Part shown: positions 13,011 through 21,794 of the stretch, in pieces
Layout of the letters: every line of letters starts with the position of its first letter
Numbering within the stretch: position 1 is the first letter of the stretch
NCBI GenBank assembly: GCA_026692665.1
Contig: JAPLOF010000058.1
Span: 169,296 to 233,295, forward strand
Source of the DNA: Planctomycetota bacterium
Lineage (GTDB): Bacteria > Planctomycetota > UBA1135 > GCA-002686595
Reading direction: 5' to 3'
DNA: 64,000 bases
Program-made: the position numbers and the translations under genes
The notes under the pieces: generated by a model
Told to the model about the DNA's origin: nothing
Seen by the model: the letters and a program-made list of their open reading frames with translations, nothing else
The model's database searches: none

Positions 13011-13817
13011 ATGAAGATCCTCCTCGTCCTCGTCGGCCTCCTCGTCGCCGGAGCCGCGGGCGCCACAGGCGCGCTGTTGTTCGCCCCGATCCCGCAGACC
13101 TCGACGGCAGCCGCCGTCGAGCCGGTGCGGCCGGCCGCGGCGGCCGCGACCCTGCCGGCCGATGCCGCGCACCGCATGGACGCCCTCGCCATGGAGGTCG
13201 CCGACCTGCAGGCCCAGATCCGCGAGCTGAAGTCCACGGCCGCTCGCTCGGCCGTCGTCGCGCCCGAGTCCGCGCCGCAGGTGGCGGCCGCTTCGAGCAC
13301 GGCGGTCCCGGCCGCGCAGCGCGAGCAGATCCTGCAGGTCCTCGCCGACGCCAAGGCCGAAGAGGCCCGTCTGCGCGAGGAAGAACGCCTGAAGCGCGAA
13401 GAAGAGGCCCGCCTGCAGCGCGCGGACCGCATGGCCCAGCGCTTCGGCATGAACGAGGCGCAGGAGCGCGAGCTGGTCGACTTCTACGCCGTCTCGCGTG
13501 CGAAGCTCGACGAAATGCGCGAGTCGATGCGCCTGGCGCGCGAGAGCGGCACTTTGGACGGCGAGCAGATGCGTGCCACCATGCGCGACACCCGCGACTG
13601 GGCGAGCGCGGAGCTCGAGCGTCGGTTCGGCCCCGACCTGGGCAAGCAGATCGCCGAGACGGAGATGGACCGATTCCGCGGCGGTGGCTTCGGCGGCGGC
13701 GGCGCGGACGGCACGGACGGCAATCGCCCGGCCCGTCGCGGCGGCGGCGGCGGGAACGGAAGTGGGAACGCGAACGGCGGCGGCGGCAACGGTCCCGGAG
13801 GCCCTCCGGGCGGATGA
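13011..13817 (+). CDS. Exported coiled-coil protein with Gly/Asn-rich tail, unknown function
   Basis: The 268-aa protein is not recognised. It has an N-terminal hydrophobic signal or anchor (residues 1-25), an Ala/Val-rich linker, a charged coiled-coil at about residues 50-150 with a dense E/R/K stretch near 120-145, and a helical region (about 150-220) that loosely recalls Spy/CpxP-like periplasmic proteins. The last 45 residues are almost only Gly, Asn, Pro and Arg. A TAAGAT at 12969-12974 and a small hairpin (12986-13003) precede the gene. Its stop overlaps the psd start (ATGA), so it is co-translated with phosphatidylserine decarboxylase and may act at the membrane. Confidence 0.8.
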   Translation: MKILLVLVGLLVAGAAGATGALLFAPIPQTSTAAAVEPVRPAAAAATLPADAAHRMDALAMEVADLQAQIRELKSTAARSAVVAPESAPQVAAASSTAVPAAQREQILQVLADAKAEEARLREEERLKREEEARLQRADRMAQRFGMNEAQERELVDFYAVSRAKLDEMRESMRLARESGTLDGEQMRATMRDTRDWASAELERRFGPDLGKQIAETEMDRFRGGGFGGGGADGTDGNRPARRGGGGGNGSGNANGGGGNGPGGPPGG

Positions 13818-14617
13818 CGCGCTTCGCGCGCCGGGGTCTCTCCCGGCTGGTGGGCTGGGCGACCGATCGGCGCGTGCCGCGCTTCCTGCGCGGCACCGTC
13901 TACGGCGGTTTTGCGCGCTATGCGGGCGCGGACCTCTCCGAGGTCCGTCTCGCGATCGACGACTTTCCGAGCCTCGGAGCGTTCTTCATCCGCGAGCTGA
14001 AAGCCGGTTCGCGCCCGATCGACCCCCATCCCGACGCGCTCGTCTCGCCCGTCGACGGCACCATCCAGACGGTGTGCGCGATCGAGCAGGGCACGGTCCT
14101 CCAGGCGAAGGGTCGTTCCTATCCGGTGGCCGAGCTGTGCGGCGGCCTCGAGCAGGGCCTCGAGCTCGAAGGCGGCTCGGCGTGGACGGTCTACCTCTCG
14201 CCGCGCGACTACCACCGCATCCACGCCCCCATCGCGGCGCGACTCGACGCGGCCCGTTGGATCGACGGCGAGCGCTTCTCGGTCGCGCCGAAGGTCCTCG
14301 ATCGCCGCCGCGTGCTCGACGTGAACGAGCGCTGCGTCCTGCGCCTCGAGAGCGCGCGCGGCACCTTCCTCCTCGTCCTCGTCGGAGCGCTGAACGTCGG
14401 CCGCATCCGCGTCGTCGGCGTGCAACCGAGCTACGCGCCGCAACCGGTGCGGCCCGGCTCGCGCTTCGAGCGCGGCGCCGAGCTCGCGCGCTTCGAGATG
14501 GGCTCGACCATCGTGTTGATCGCGCCACGCGGCGTCGCGTCGCCGACCGCGAGCCTCGCTTCGGGCCAAGGTGTCCGGCTCGGCGCCCGGATCGGGAACC
14601 TCCTCGGGCGCGCATGA
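13814..14617 (+). CDS. psd: Phosphatidylserine decarboxylase proenzyme
   Basis: The 267-aa proenzyme makes phosphatidylethanolamine from phosphatidylserine at the membrane. The self-cleavage site is the MGST sequence near the C-terminus, where Ser231 should become the pyruvoyl group of the small alpha chain. SPVDG, the YLSPRDYHRIHAP motif and the FERGAELARF segment match the bacterial Psd family. Start and stop overlap the neighbours (ATGA at both ends), so it is the middle gene of a translationally coupled trio. The LGST consensus is MGST here, a mild variation. Confidence 0.95.
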   Translation: MTRFARRGLSRLVGWATDRRVPRFLRGTVYGGFARYAGADLSEVRLAIDDFPSLGAFFIRELKAGSRPIDPHPDALVSPVDGTIQTVCAIEQGTVLQAKGRSYPVAELCGGLEQGLELEGGSAWTVYLSPRDYHRIHAPIAARLDAARWIDGERFSVAPKVLDRRRVLDVNERCVLRLESARGTFLLVLVGALNVGRIRVVGVQPSYAPQPVRPGSRFERGAELARFEMGSTIVLIAPRGVASPTASLASGQGVRLGARIGNLLGRA

Positions 14618-15210
14618 GCCTCGCGGATCCGGACCGGCGCCTCGCGCGCCTCTTCGCGGCCTGCGTGCTGGGCGAGTGGGCCGAAGTGCGCGCCCAGCGC
14701 GCGGCCGCGGGCCCCGGCGAACCCGACCGACGCTGGCGCGAGGCCGCACTCATGATCCACGTCTTCGCCGGCGTGCCGCGCGCCGTGGAGTCGTACGGCG
14801 TGCTCGAGTCGGCCGGCGGGCTCGGGAACCCGGACCCGGCCGAGCTCGCCGAGCCGGCCGGCGCGGGCGGCGCCGAGCTCTTCGCGCGCATCTACGCCGA
14901 AGGGTCGGACGAGGTGCGCGCACTCCTGACGCGCCACCATCCGCTCTTCGCGCGCTACGTCCTGGAGCACGCCTACGGGCGCGTGCTGTCGCGGCCCGGG
15001 CTCGGCGCGGACCGCCGAGAGCTGCTGGCCTGCGCGGCTCTCGCGGTGCTGGGCCAGGAACGCCAGCTCGCGAGCCACGCCCGCGGCGCCGTGCGCTGCG
15101 GGGCGTCCCCGGCGGAGATCGCCGCCGTCATCGAGGCCGTGGCCGACCTCGGGACGCCGGAGGGGATGGAGTCCGCGCGGCAGGTGGTGCGGCGGTTCGC
15201 ACGGGCCTGA
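14614..15210 (+). CDS. Carboxymuconolactone decarboxylase-like (AhpD-fold) protein
   Basis: The 198-aa all-helical protein has a CMD-like region at about residues 105-190: DRRELLACAALAVLGQERQL followed by HARGAVRCGASPAEI. The CxxC redox pair of AhpD is absent; a single Cys in VRCGAS remains, so peroxidase-reductase activity is unlikely. Members of this fold include decarboxylases and poorly characterised proteins. Its ATG overlaps the psd stop, so it is coupled to phospholipid synthesis, but no direct role in it is known. Confidence 0.75.
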   Translation: MSLADPDRRLARLFAACVLGEWAEVRAQRAAAGPGEPDRRWREAALMIHVFAGVPRAVESYGVLESAGGLGNPDPAELAEPAGAGGAELFARIYAEGSDEVRALLTRHHPLFARYVLEHAYGRVLSRPGLGADRRELLACAALAVLGQERQLASHARGAVRCGASPAEIAAVIEAVADLGTPEGMESARQVVRRFARA

Positions 15211-15383
15211 GCGCGGCGGCCGAAGGGCTCGGGCGAGGCGGGCCGCATTCCGGAGTCGCGCCCCCCGCCGTTCGTGAATTTTCGAAGAATCTCGCCCACG
15301 CCTCCTTGGGCCTGCACGGACTCGGGTCCTCGGATCCTGGCCGGTGAGCTCGTACCGCTGCCCGGGATCCAGCCCCCCGAGCC

Positions 15384-16652
15384 ATGGGTCGCCCGCCCGC
15401 AGCCCCCGCCCTCGAATCCCGTGACTTCCGCCTCGTCTGGCGGGCCCAGTGTGCGTCCCTCGTCGGGACCGCGATGCAGAACGCGACCCTGCTGTGGCAG
15501 GTGACGCTCGTCGCCCCGGAGGGGCAGCGCGGGATGGCGCTCGGTTTCGTGGGCCTGGCGCGCCTCGTGCCCATCGTCCTGGCTGCGTTCTGGGCCGGCG
15601 TGCTGGCGGACGCGCTCGACCGGCGCAAGCTCATGCTGGCCACGCAGGGCGGGATGCTCCTGGCGGCGCTGGGCCTCGCGTTCGTGAGCCTGACGGGCAC
15701 GGCCACGCTCGCGAGCATCTACGCGCTCTCCGCGCTCGGCGCGTTGGCCGGCGCGTTCGATGGTCCGGTCCGGTCGGCGCTCGTCCCGACGCTCGTGCCC
15801 CGCGCGCGGATCGGGAACGCGGTCAGCCTGAACACGCTGCAGTTCCAGCTCGCAGCCGTCGCCGGGCCGGCACTGGCCGGCGTCGCGCTCGTGTGGCTCG
15901 ACCCGGGCTGGATCTACCTGTTCAACGCGGTGTCCTTCCTGCCGGTGGGCGCGGCCCTGGTCCTCATCCGCCCGCCGGCCGTCGAGGCGCGCACGCGGGC
16001 GAGTTGTCGAGCCGCGTTCGAAGCTCTGCGCTTCGTGGCGACGACCCCGCTGATCCGCTCGGCGATCGCGCTGGATTTCGTGGCCGGGTTCTTCGCGTCG
16101 GCGACCACGCTGCTGCCGCTCTTCGCGCAGGACGTGCTGCAGGTCGGCTCGGCCGGATACGGGATCCTGCACGCAGCTCCGTCGGTCGGAGCGGTGCTCG
16201 CGAGCGCCTGGATGGTGCGCCAGGAATCGCGGATCGAACGCCGCGGCGACTGGCTGCTCGGTTCGGTCGTGGCGTTCGGCGTGGCCACGGCGCTGTTCGG
16301 GATGTCGACCGCGTTCGTGCCGGCGTTCGTGGCGCTGGGCCTCGTCGGCGCCAGCGACACGGTGAACATGGTGCTGCGCAACGTGATCCGGCAGATCGAG
16401 ACCCCCGACCAGCTGCGCGGACGCGTCGCGGGGGTGAACTACCTCTTTGCGCAGGGTGGCCCGCAGCTGGGCGAGTTCGAATCGGGCGCCGTCGCCCAGG
16501 TCTTCGGCGTGCGCGCGTCGATCGTGAGCGGCGGGATCCTGTGCGTCGCCGCGGCGGCGTTCATGGCCTGGCGCACGCCGGTACTGCACGGCCACGTCGC
16601 GCGCGCCCCGGTCGCGTCTGGCAAGGGTGCCGTGCGCAAAGCCGCAGCCTGA
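15384..16652 (+). CDS. MFS transporter (EntS/MFS_3 type)
   Basis: The 422-aa polytopic membrane protein has about 12 hydrophobic segments. The loop between helices 2 and 3 carries GVLADALDRRKLM, the MFS signature, and the C-terminal half has the NMVLRNVIRQIETPDQLRGR stretch typical of the MFS_3 (EntS-like) group, which exports siderophores or drugs. The substrate cannot be assigned. The start is the first ATG giving a short cytoplasmic tail followed by SRDFRLVW, a common start for the group. It ends 3 nt before an inverted-repeat element and converges on the kinase gene at 16881. Confidence 0.92.
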   Translation: MGRPPAAPALESRDFRLVWRAQCASLVGTAMQNATLLWQVTLVAPEGQRGMALGFVGLARLVPIVLAAFWAGVLADALDRRKLMLATQGGMLLAALGLAFVSLTGTATLASIYALSALGALAGAFDGPVRSALVPTLVPRARIGNAVSLNTLQFQLAAVAGPALAGVALVWLDPGWIYLFNAVSFLPVGAALVLIRPPAVEARTRASCRAAFEALRFVATTPLIRSAIALDFVAGFFASATTLLPLFAQDVLQVGSAGYGILHAAPSVGAVLASAWMVRQESRIERRGDWLLGSVVAFGVATALFGMSTAFVPAFVALGLVGASDTVNMVLRNVIRQIETPDQLRGRVAGVNYLFAQGGPQLGEFESGAVAQVFGVRASIVSGGILCVAAAAFMAWRTPVLHGHVARAPVASGKGAVRKAAA

Positions 16653-16655
16653 TCC

Positions 16656-16870
16656 GGAGACTGACCCAGTTCGCTGGCTTTGTGTAGAGCCAGGCCGGCG
16701 TCGACCCCGGAGCCTGCGCGCAGTCACTCCGGCGTCCCTGGAGACTGGTCCAGTTCCGTGGCGTTTCGTGGCTCTGGAGAAGCATGGCCGCCAGGGATGG
16801 TGCGCGGTCACTCCAGGAAACTGCACTCCAGGCCCTTCCACGCGACCGCCACGGAACTGGGTCAGTCTCC
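16656..16870. repeat. 215-bp MITE-like element with 23-bp terminal inverted repeats
   Basis: The element begins with a 23-bp arm (16656-16678, starting GGAGACTGACCCAG) and ends with its inverted copy (16848-16870, ending GGGTCAGTCTCC); the arms match at 21 of 23 positions. A third copy of the arm in direct orientation lies inside at 16740-16762. Two internal units, 16656-16730 and 16740-16814, share both the arm at their head and GCGC(A/G)GTCACTCC at their tail. There is no ORF and no obvious target-site duplication. It fills the gap between the 3' ends of two convergent genes and would fold into a long hairpin in either transcript, so it may also terminate transcription. Confidence 0.75.
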
Positions 16871-16880
16871 GAGCGGGGTC

Positions 16881-19800
16881 TCAGCGCACCGCGACCTCGA
16901 CCGTCGCCCCGACGAGCCGCAGCGGCTCGAACGACTTCACCGCGATCAGCCGATCTCCCAGGTCGTTGCGCGGCACGGGGCGCTGCTCGACCACCACACG
17001 GCGGCCGTCCAGCTCGACGGTGGCGATCCCGCGCGAGCGCGTGACGAGGATGCGCAGCTCGAAACCGGGGCCTCCCCGCGGCGGTGCGACCAGGGTGCCC
17101 TCGCCCGCGCGCGCCTTGGACACGAGCTGCGCTGGATCGCCGGTGTCCACGAGGAGCCGGGCCGGACGACCGGCACGACCGGCCGCGAGCGCGACGTGGA
17201 AGCCGCACACGGAAACGACCAGGAGGTCGGGCGGTGCATCGGGCTTGGGCTGGAATCGCAGCCGCACGTCGACGACCTCGGTCTGCACGGAGGCCGGATC
17301 GCGCAGCACGAGGCTCGGTCCCGGGCGTGCGAGGAGGTCCTCGTCCGAGAGGGCATAGCGCAGCGACACGAGTCCCTGTCCGTCGCGGATCCACGAGCCG
17401 GGATCGAAACCGCCCGGTTTCGCGGCCTCGAAGTCGTAGCGCAGCCGCACGCGGCCGTTGGCCAGCGTCTGGAACGCGTTCGGCCTCAGCAGTTCGTCCA
17501 GCGAAGGCACGGGCGGAGTGAGCTCCGCGAGACGCTCGTCACGCAGGCGACGCAGCTCCTGGATCTGGTCGGCCTGCAGGAGGCCCGCGTCCTCGCGCAG
17601 GATCTTCTCGATGCGCTTCGCGAGCCGCGCCGGATCCGTGCCTTCGCGGCCCTCGCGCAGGGCCATGTGGTAGCGCGACAGGGCGGCGTCGCGTTCCTGG
17701 TCGGCGAGACCGCGCCGCTCGTCGAGCGCGGCCTGCACGCGCCGCTCCGCGTCCGCGACGAGCGGCTCGTCGCGCGGCAGGGCGCCGGCATCGAGGCCCT
17801 CGCGCGCGGCGTTGTTCTCGCCCTCGCGCAGGCGGAACAGCACGGCCAGGAGTCGATCGTCGGGTGTGCTGGCGATGCGCGCGAAGGACTCGACGATCTC
17901 GCGTCCGACGACGATCGCCGTCTCGGGGCCCGCGCCGGCGCGCAAGGAGAGAGCCGGATTCCGGCCGCCTTCCAGCGTGAGCCCGAACCCGCGGACCAGC
18001 GGGTCGCCCCCGGCGACGAGCTTGCCCGACAGCGTGATCGTGCCGAGCGCCAGGTCGATGCGCTCGCCGTCGCGCGCGAGGATCCCGGCCGCGGCGCGCT
18101 GGAGCAGCGCTTCGAGCAGTCGCGCCTCGCGCGCGCGGAGTTCGTGCTCGCCGCGCACGGGCTGCCGCCACGCTTCCGCGGCGGCGTGCTCGTGCTGATC
18201 CGCGATCTCCTGGTAGCGCCGGGCGCGCCACAGGGGCGCCGTCTCTTCCTCGAACTCGACGAGTCCCCGGCGCGCGTCGTCGACCGCCAGGGTGCGCGCG
18301 AGCTCGCTCAAGGCGCGCTCGCCTTTCGCGAGCTCCTCGTGCCCGAGGTGCAGCAGTCCGGCGGGCATCTCCTCCACCGAGATCTTCCGGCGTTCGAGCT
18401 CGAGCGACCACTCGGTGCCCAGGACCGAGGCGCCGTCGGACAACGTGCGCCCTTCGACACCGCCGCGCAGTTCGTTCGTGCGTTCCTCGACCCACGAGCG
18501 CAGGCGCGCGTCGACTTCGCCCCAGCGCGCGTCGAGCTGCGCCAGCTCCGGCTCGATCGAGTCCTGCCGCAGGCGCGAAAGCGCGCTCTCCGCGACGGAA
18601 TCGGGCACTCCCGTGCGCGGGATCGAAGGGTCCGCGGCCCAGGTGCGCACTCCGGTGGTGAGCAGCGCCCGCGCCGACCGCCAGCGGCCGGCCTCGACGT
18701 GCGCGCGGACCTCGGGCTGGATCCGCTGCCGCCATTCCGCCGCGAGCGCGTTGCGGAAGCGCTCCTCGGTCTCGCGGCGGTCCGCGTCCAGGCGGCTGGT
18801 CAGGGATCCGAGCCAGTTCGCGAGCGTCTCCTCCAGGTCGGGAGGCAGGGCCGCGCCTCCGGTCGCCGTCGCGAACTCGCGACGCAGGCCGGACGATGCG
18901 AGAGCCTGCGCGTCCTCGTAGCGGTGATCGCGCAGCGCCGCGGCGAAACGCGGCTCCGAGCTCACGCAGAAGCGCTGGATCTCGGCCGCGAGGCGCGCTT
19001 CCAGGTGCGCGCGGGCCGTGGCCGCGCGCTGGGCCGCCGGCGAGTCCGGCTTGAGCGACCGCGCCAGCTGCACGGCGCGCGCCAGGGCGTGCCCGAGCTC
19101 GGAAGCGGGTCCCTCCGCGGCCGCGAGCAGGCGTTCGGTGGGATCCTGGGTGGCGTCGGCCGTGATCGGGGAGGGCTCGCGCGTCGCCGCGTCGCCCTCG
19201 CGGCCGCTCCGCGCGTACCAGGCGATCCCGAGGGCAGCCGACAGCGCGGCGGCGGCGTACGCCACGCGACGCAGCTTCTGCGCCCTTCCGCCCGCGACGG
19301 GTTCCAGCGCGGAACGCCGCACGTTGGGCGCGCGACGCTCGCGCACGCGTTCGAGGTCGGCGGACAGCTCCGCCGGCGTCGCGTAGCGGATCGACCGGTC
19401 GCGCGCGAGGCACTTGCGCAGGATCAGCGCGAACCCGCTCGAAATCTGCGGCGCGAGGGAGGCGGGGTCGGGAACCGCCTCGTACAGGACCGAGGAGAGG
19501 ATCTCCGCGACGCTCGTCCCCGAGAACGGCGGCCGCCCGCACACGGCGTGGTACATGGTCGCGCCGAGGGACCAGAGGTCGCTCTGGACGTCGGCCTGGC
19601 TCGGATCGCGCGCCTGCTCGGGGCTGATGTAGTGCGGCGTGCCCAGAGTCGCGCCGTCCTTCGTCACCAGCGGATCGTCCTCGGCGAAGGCGAGCCCGAG
19701 GTCCACGAGCAGCGCACGGCCGCCGCGTTCGAGCAGGATGTTGGCCGGCTTCACGTCGCGGTGCACGACGCCGCGCTCGAAGGCGTGCTGCAGCGCCTCG

Positions 19801-20171
19801 GCGATCGGGATGAACGTCCGCAGCGCTTCGCGCTCGGACAGGGGGCCGGCGGCGATGCGCTCCTGGAGCGACACGCCGTCCACGAGCTCCATCGCGTACC
19901 ACCAGCGGCCGTCGATCTCGCCCATGTCGATGGCCGAGATGATGTGCGGGTGCGCCAGTCGCGCGGTGGCACGCGCTTCGCGCTGCAGACGCTTCTCCGC
20001 GCCCTTCGCGCCCACGAGGTCGGCGTGCAGGACCTTCAGCGCGACGAGCCGGTCCACGCTGAGCTGGCGCGCGCGGTAGACGGTGCCCGTGGCGCCCCGT
20101 CCCAGGACACCTTCGACCCGGTAGCCCGGGATGCGCGGCACTTCGCGCGGTTTCAGCGTTTCGCCGTCCAT
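16881..20171 (-). CDS. Large membrane Ser/Thr protein kinase with periplasmic sensor-like region
   Basis: The 1096-aa protein has an N-terminal Hanks-type kinase domain (about residues 15-280): GRGATGTVYRA loop, Lys46, HRDVKPANILL with Asp139, and SPEQARD. The metal-binding DFG is DLG (157-159), a conservative change that usually keeps activity. A single membrane segment lies near residues 300-325. The long outer part is helical and charged, ending in a beta-rich region of about 200 residues that looks like a concanavalin/LamG-type carbohydrate-binding fold (inferred from pattern, not motif). The ATG at 20171 lies inside the end of the upstream metalloprotease-like gene, so the two overlap by 19 nt and are likely coupled. 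Confidence 0.9.
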   Translation of the reverse strand: MDGETLKPREVPRIPGYRVEGVLGRGATGTVYRARQLSVDRLVALKVLHADLVGAKGAEKRLQREARATARLAHPHIISAIDMGEIDGRWWYAMELVDGVSLQERIAAGPLSEREALRTFIPIAEALQHAFERGVVHRDVKPANILLERGGRALLVDLGLAFAEDDPLVTKDGATLGTPHYISPEQARDPSQADVQSDLWSLGATMYHAVCGRPPFSGTSVAEILSSVLYEAVPDPASLAPQISSGFALILRKCLARDRSIRYATPAELSADLERVRERRAPNVRRSALEPVAGGRAQKLRRVAYAAAALSAALGIAWYARSGREGDAATREPSPITADATQDPTERLLAAAEGPASELGHALARAVQLARSLKPDSPAAQRAATARAHLEARLAAEIQRFCVSSEPRFAAALRDHRYEDAQALASSGLRREFATATGGAALPPDLEETLANWLGSLTSRLDADRRETEERFRNALAAEWRQRIQPEVRAHVEAGRWRSARALLTTGVRTWAADPSIPRTGVPDSVAESALSRLRQDSIEPELAQLDARWGEVDARLRSWVEERTNELRGGVEGRTLSDGASVLGTEWSLELERRKISVEEMPAGLLHLGHEELAKGERALSELARTLAVDDARRGLVEFEEETAPLWRARRYQEIADQHEHAAAEAWRQPVRGEHELRAREARLLEALLQRAAAGILARDGERIDLALGTITLSGKLVAGGDPLVRGFGLTLEGGRNPALSLRAGAGPETAIVVGREIVESFARIASTPDDRLLAVLFRLREGENNAAREGLDAGALPRDEPLVADAERRVQAALDERRGLADQERDAALSRYHMALREGREGTDPARLAKRIEKILREDAGLLQADQIQELRRLRDERLAELTPPVPSLDELLRPNAFQTLANGRVRLRYDFEAAKPGGFDPGSWIRDGQGLVSLRYALSDEDLLARPGPSLVLRDPASVQTEVVDVRLRFQPKPDAPPDLLVVSVCGFHVALAAGRAGRPARLLVDTGDPAQLVSKARAGEGTLVAPPRGGPGFELRILVTRSRGIATVELDGRRVVVEQRPVPRNDLGDRLIAVKSFEPLRLVGATVEVAVR

Positions 20172-21763
20172 TCCCTCCAGGCCTTGTCCGCCTCGTTGAG
20201 ACCGAGGTTCGTCGCCGCGCGGAAGGCGGCGTCGTAGCACACGAAGCGCTCCGCGACGCTGCCCAGCACGCGCTGGGGCTGTGGCGGCGCGCGCTTGCGC
20301 AGTTCGTCGTGGAAACGACGCAGGGATCCGGGGCCGCGGCTCTCGATCCACTGCACGATCGCCATGGCCGCCGCGATGTCGGCCGCCTCCAGCTCGTCGA
20401 ACTGCAGGCTCGCGAGGTCGTCGAACGGCGGCACCTGTCCGAGCCCGGCCTTCAGCGCCTCGAGCCACGCACCGTCCTTCATCGCCTTGGGATCGAACGG
20501 CGCGACCGTGCGCGCGAGCACGCCGCCCTTGCCGACCTTCGTCCCGGGCTTCGGGGGCGGGTTCCCGCCGCCGGTGCTCGGGCCGGCGGGCCGCGGGTCC
20601 TTGCGCGAGCCGCGACAGAACACGTCGTTCCGGCCGTGGATGCGGTGTTCGACCGTCGCGGCCACGCCCTCGTCGAACCAGGGCGGGAGCAGGCGCCCGT
20701 CGTAGCCCAGCCGGTTCAGGAGGAGGTGACCCCAGTGGTGGTAGCAGTGGCCGACGAGGTCCTGCTCGTTGCGTTTCCAGCGGCGCGCCGACGAGAGCGG
20801 ATACGGGTCCCACCACAGGAATCCGTGCGTCTTCTTCACCGCGTCGGCCCAACCCTCGGAGACCGTCTTGGTCAAGGAGGCGAAGTGCGGCACGGTCGCC
20901 GTGTACGCGTCGTCCGATTCGAACAGGTAGAACTCGGCCAGGCGCCCGCCGAAGAGCTCGAGGCCGGGTTTCGACTGGAAAGTCGCGTCGAACCACGCGC
21001 GCCCGCGCGCGAGTCCCTCGACGATCCCGGCGAGCAGTGCCTCCTCCTGGGTGCCCGCCACGATCGCGTCCGGTCCGAGCTGCACGTTCACGGAGAGGCT
21101 CGCGAGCTTCGCCGCGGCCGCGACGTCGTTGCGCGCGAACGCCTCGGCGCGCGGCAGCCAGCGGCCGTCGTGCTCCTCGAGCCCGCGGGTGCGCTGCGCG
21201 TCGGCGAAGGACATCCACACGCCGCCGACCTGCTCTTCGCCCTTCTCCAGGTGCGATTTCTCGTCGGGCGTGACCCAGCGGTCCTGCCAGCGCACCAGTC
21301 CGCGGGCGAGCATCGCCGCGTCCTCGTCGGCGCGCACGCGCGCGTCGCGGTCGGCGGGCTCGAGCCATTCGCCCTTGTAGAGGACGCGGCCGAAGTACTG
21401 GTTCGCGCCGGCGTGCTTGGGATCGAGCTCGAGCACGCGCTTCATCAGGCGCTTCTGCTGGCTCTTCATCCCCTTCTCCTCGGCGAACCGGGCGGCCTGG
21501 AAGAAGTCCTCGGCCGTCTTCGCGGCCTTCTCCTTCTCGGCCAACTCCTCGTCCTTCGTCTTGCCCGCCACGAGGCTCTCGATCTGGGCGCGCGGGATCT
21601 CGACCTCGCCAGCCCCCGTCTTGAAGCGCACGGCGGCGGGCGTCTCCGAGATGACCTTGCCCTCGAGCCGTCGACCGTCCTTCGTCGTCAGCACGTCGGC
21701 GCGCGCGCCGGAGGCGAGGAGCAGGAGCGCGGCGAGGAGCGCGGACGGGAGGAGGATCTTCAT
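20153..21763 (-). CDS. Exported peptidase-MA-like protein with degenerate zinc motif
   Basis: The 536-aa protein has a signal peptide (residues 1-22, cut after ARA) followed by a short domain beginning LTTKDGRRLEGKV, common in planctomycetal exported proteins. Residues about 75-205 are helical with a TPR-like flavour. The C-terminal half has the layout of DUF1570/peptidase-MA gluzincins: a helix with His342-His-Trp-Gly-His346 where HExxH is expected, and a downstream PPWFDEG with Glu365 as the third ligand. The catalytic glutamate is His343, so it is probably inactive or altered. A TACCTT -10-like element (21775-21780) sits 11 nt from the ATG. It is the first gene of a pair with the membrane kinase. 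Confidence 0.75.
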   Translation of the reverse strand: MKILLPSALLAALLLLASGARADVLTTKDGRRLEGKVISETPAAVRFKTGAGEVEIPRAQIESLVAGKTKDEELAEKEKAAKTAEDFFQAARFAEEKGMKSQQKRLMKRVLELDPKHAGANQYFGRVLYKGEWLEPADRDARVRADEDAAMLARGLVRWQDRWVTPDEKSHLEKGEEQVGGVWMSFADAQRTRGLEEHDGRWLPRAEAFARNDVAAAAKLASLSVNVQLGPDAIVAGTQEEALLAGIVEGLARGRAWFDATFQSKPGLELFGGRLAEFYLFESDDAYTATVPHFASLTKTVSEGWADAVKKTHGFLWWDPYPLSSARRWKRNEQDLVGHCYHHWGHLLLNRLGYDGRLLPPWFDEGVAATVEHRIHGRNDVFCRGSRKDPRPAGPSTGGGNPPPKPGTKVGKGGVLARTVAPFDPKAMKDGAWLEALKAGLGQVPPFDDLASLQFDELEAADIAAAMAIVQWIESRGPGSLRRFHDELRKRAPPQPQRVLGSVAERFVCYDAAFRAATNLGLNEADKAWREWTAKR

Positions 21764-21794
21764 GCCCGGGATCCAAGGTACCCCTGGAACGACC

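Noticed and set aside
12802..13896. Upstream extension of the acyl-CoA dehydrogenase frame (747 aa in total)
   Set aside because: The added part is Arg/Pro-rich shadow of the genes on the other strand; the conserved family N-terminus starts at 12801.
20153..21763. Active HExxH peptidase
   Set aside because: The expected Glu is His343, and no other HExxH is found in the protein.
16881..21776. One 1631-aa frame spanning the kinase and the upstream gene
   Set aside because: The part above 20171 is Arg/Ala-rich antisense-type sequence, and a true gene with signal peptide (20153-21763) occupies another frame there. The kinase begins with its own ATG at 20171.
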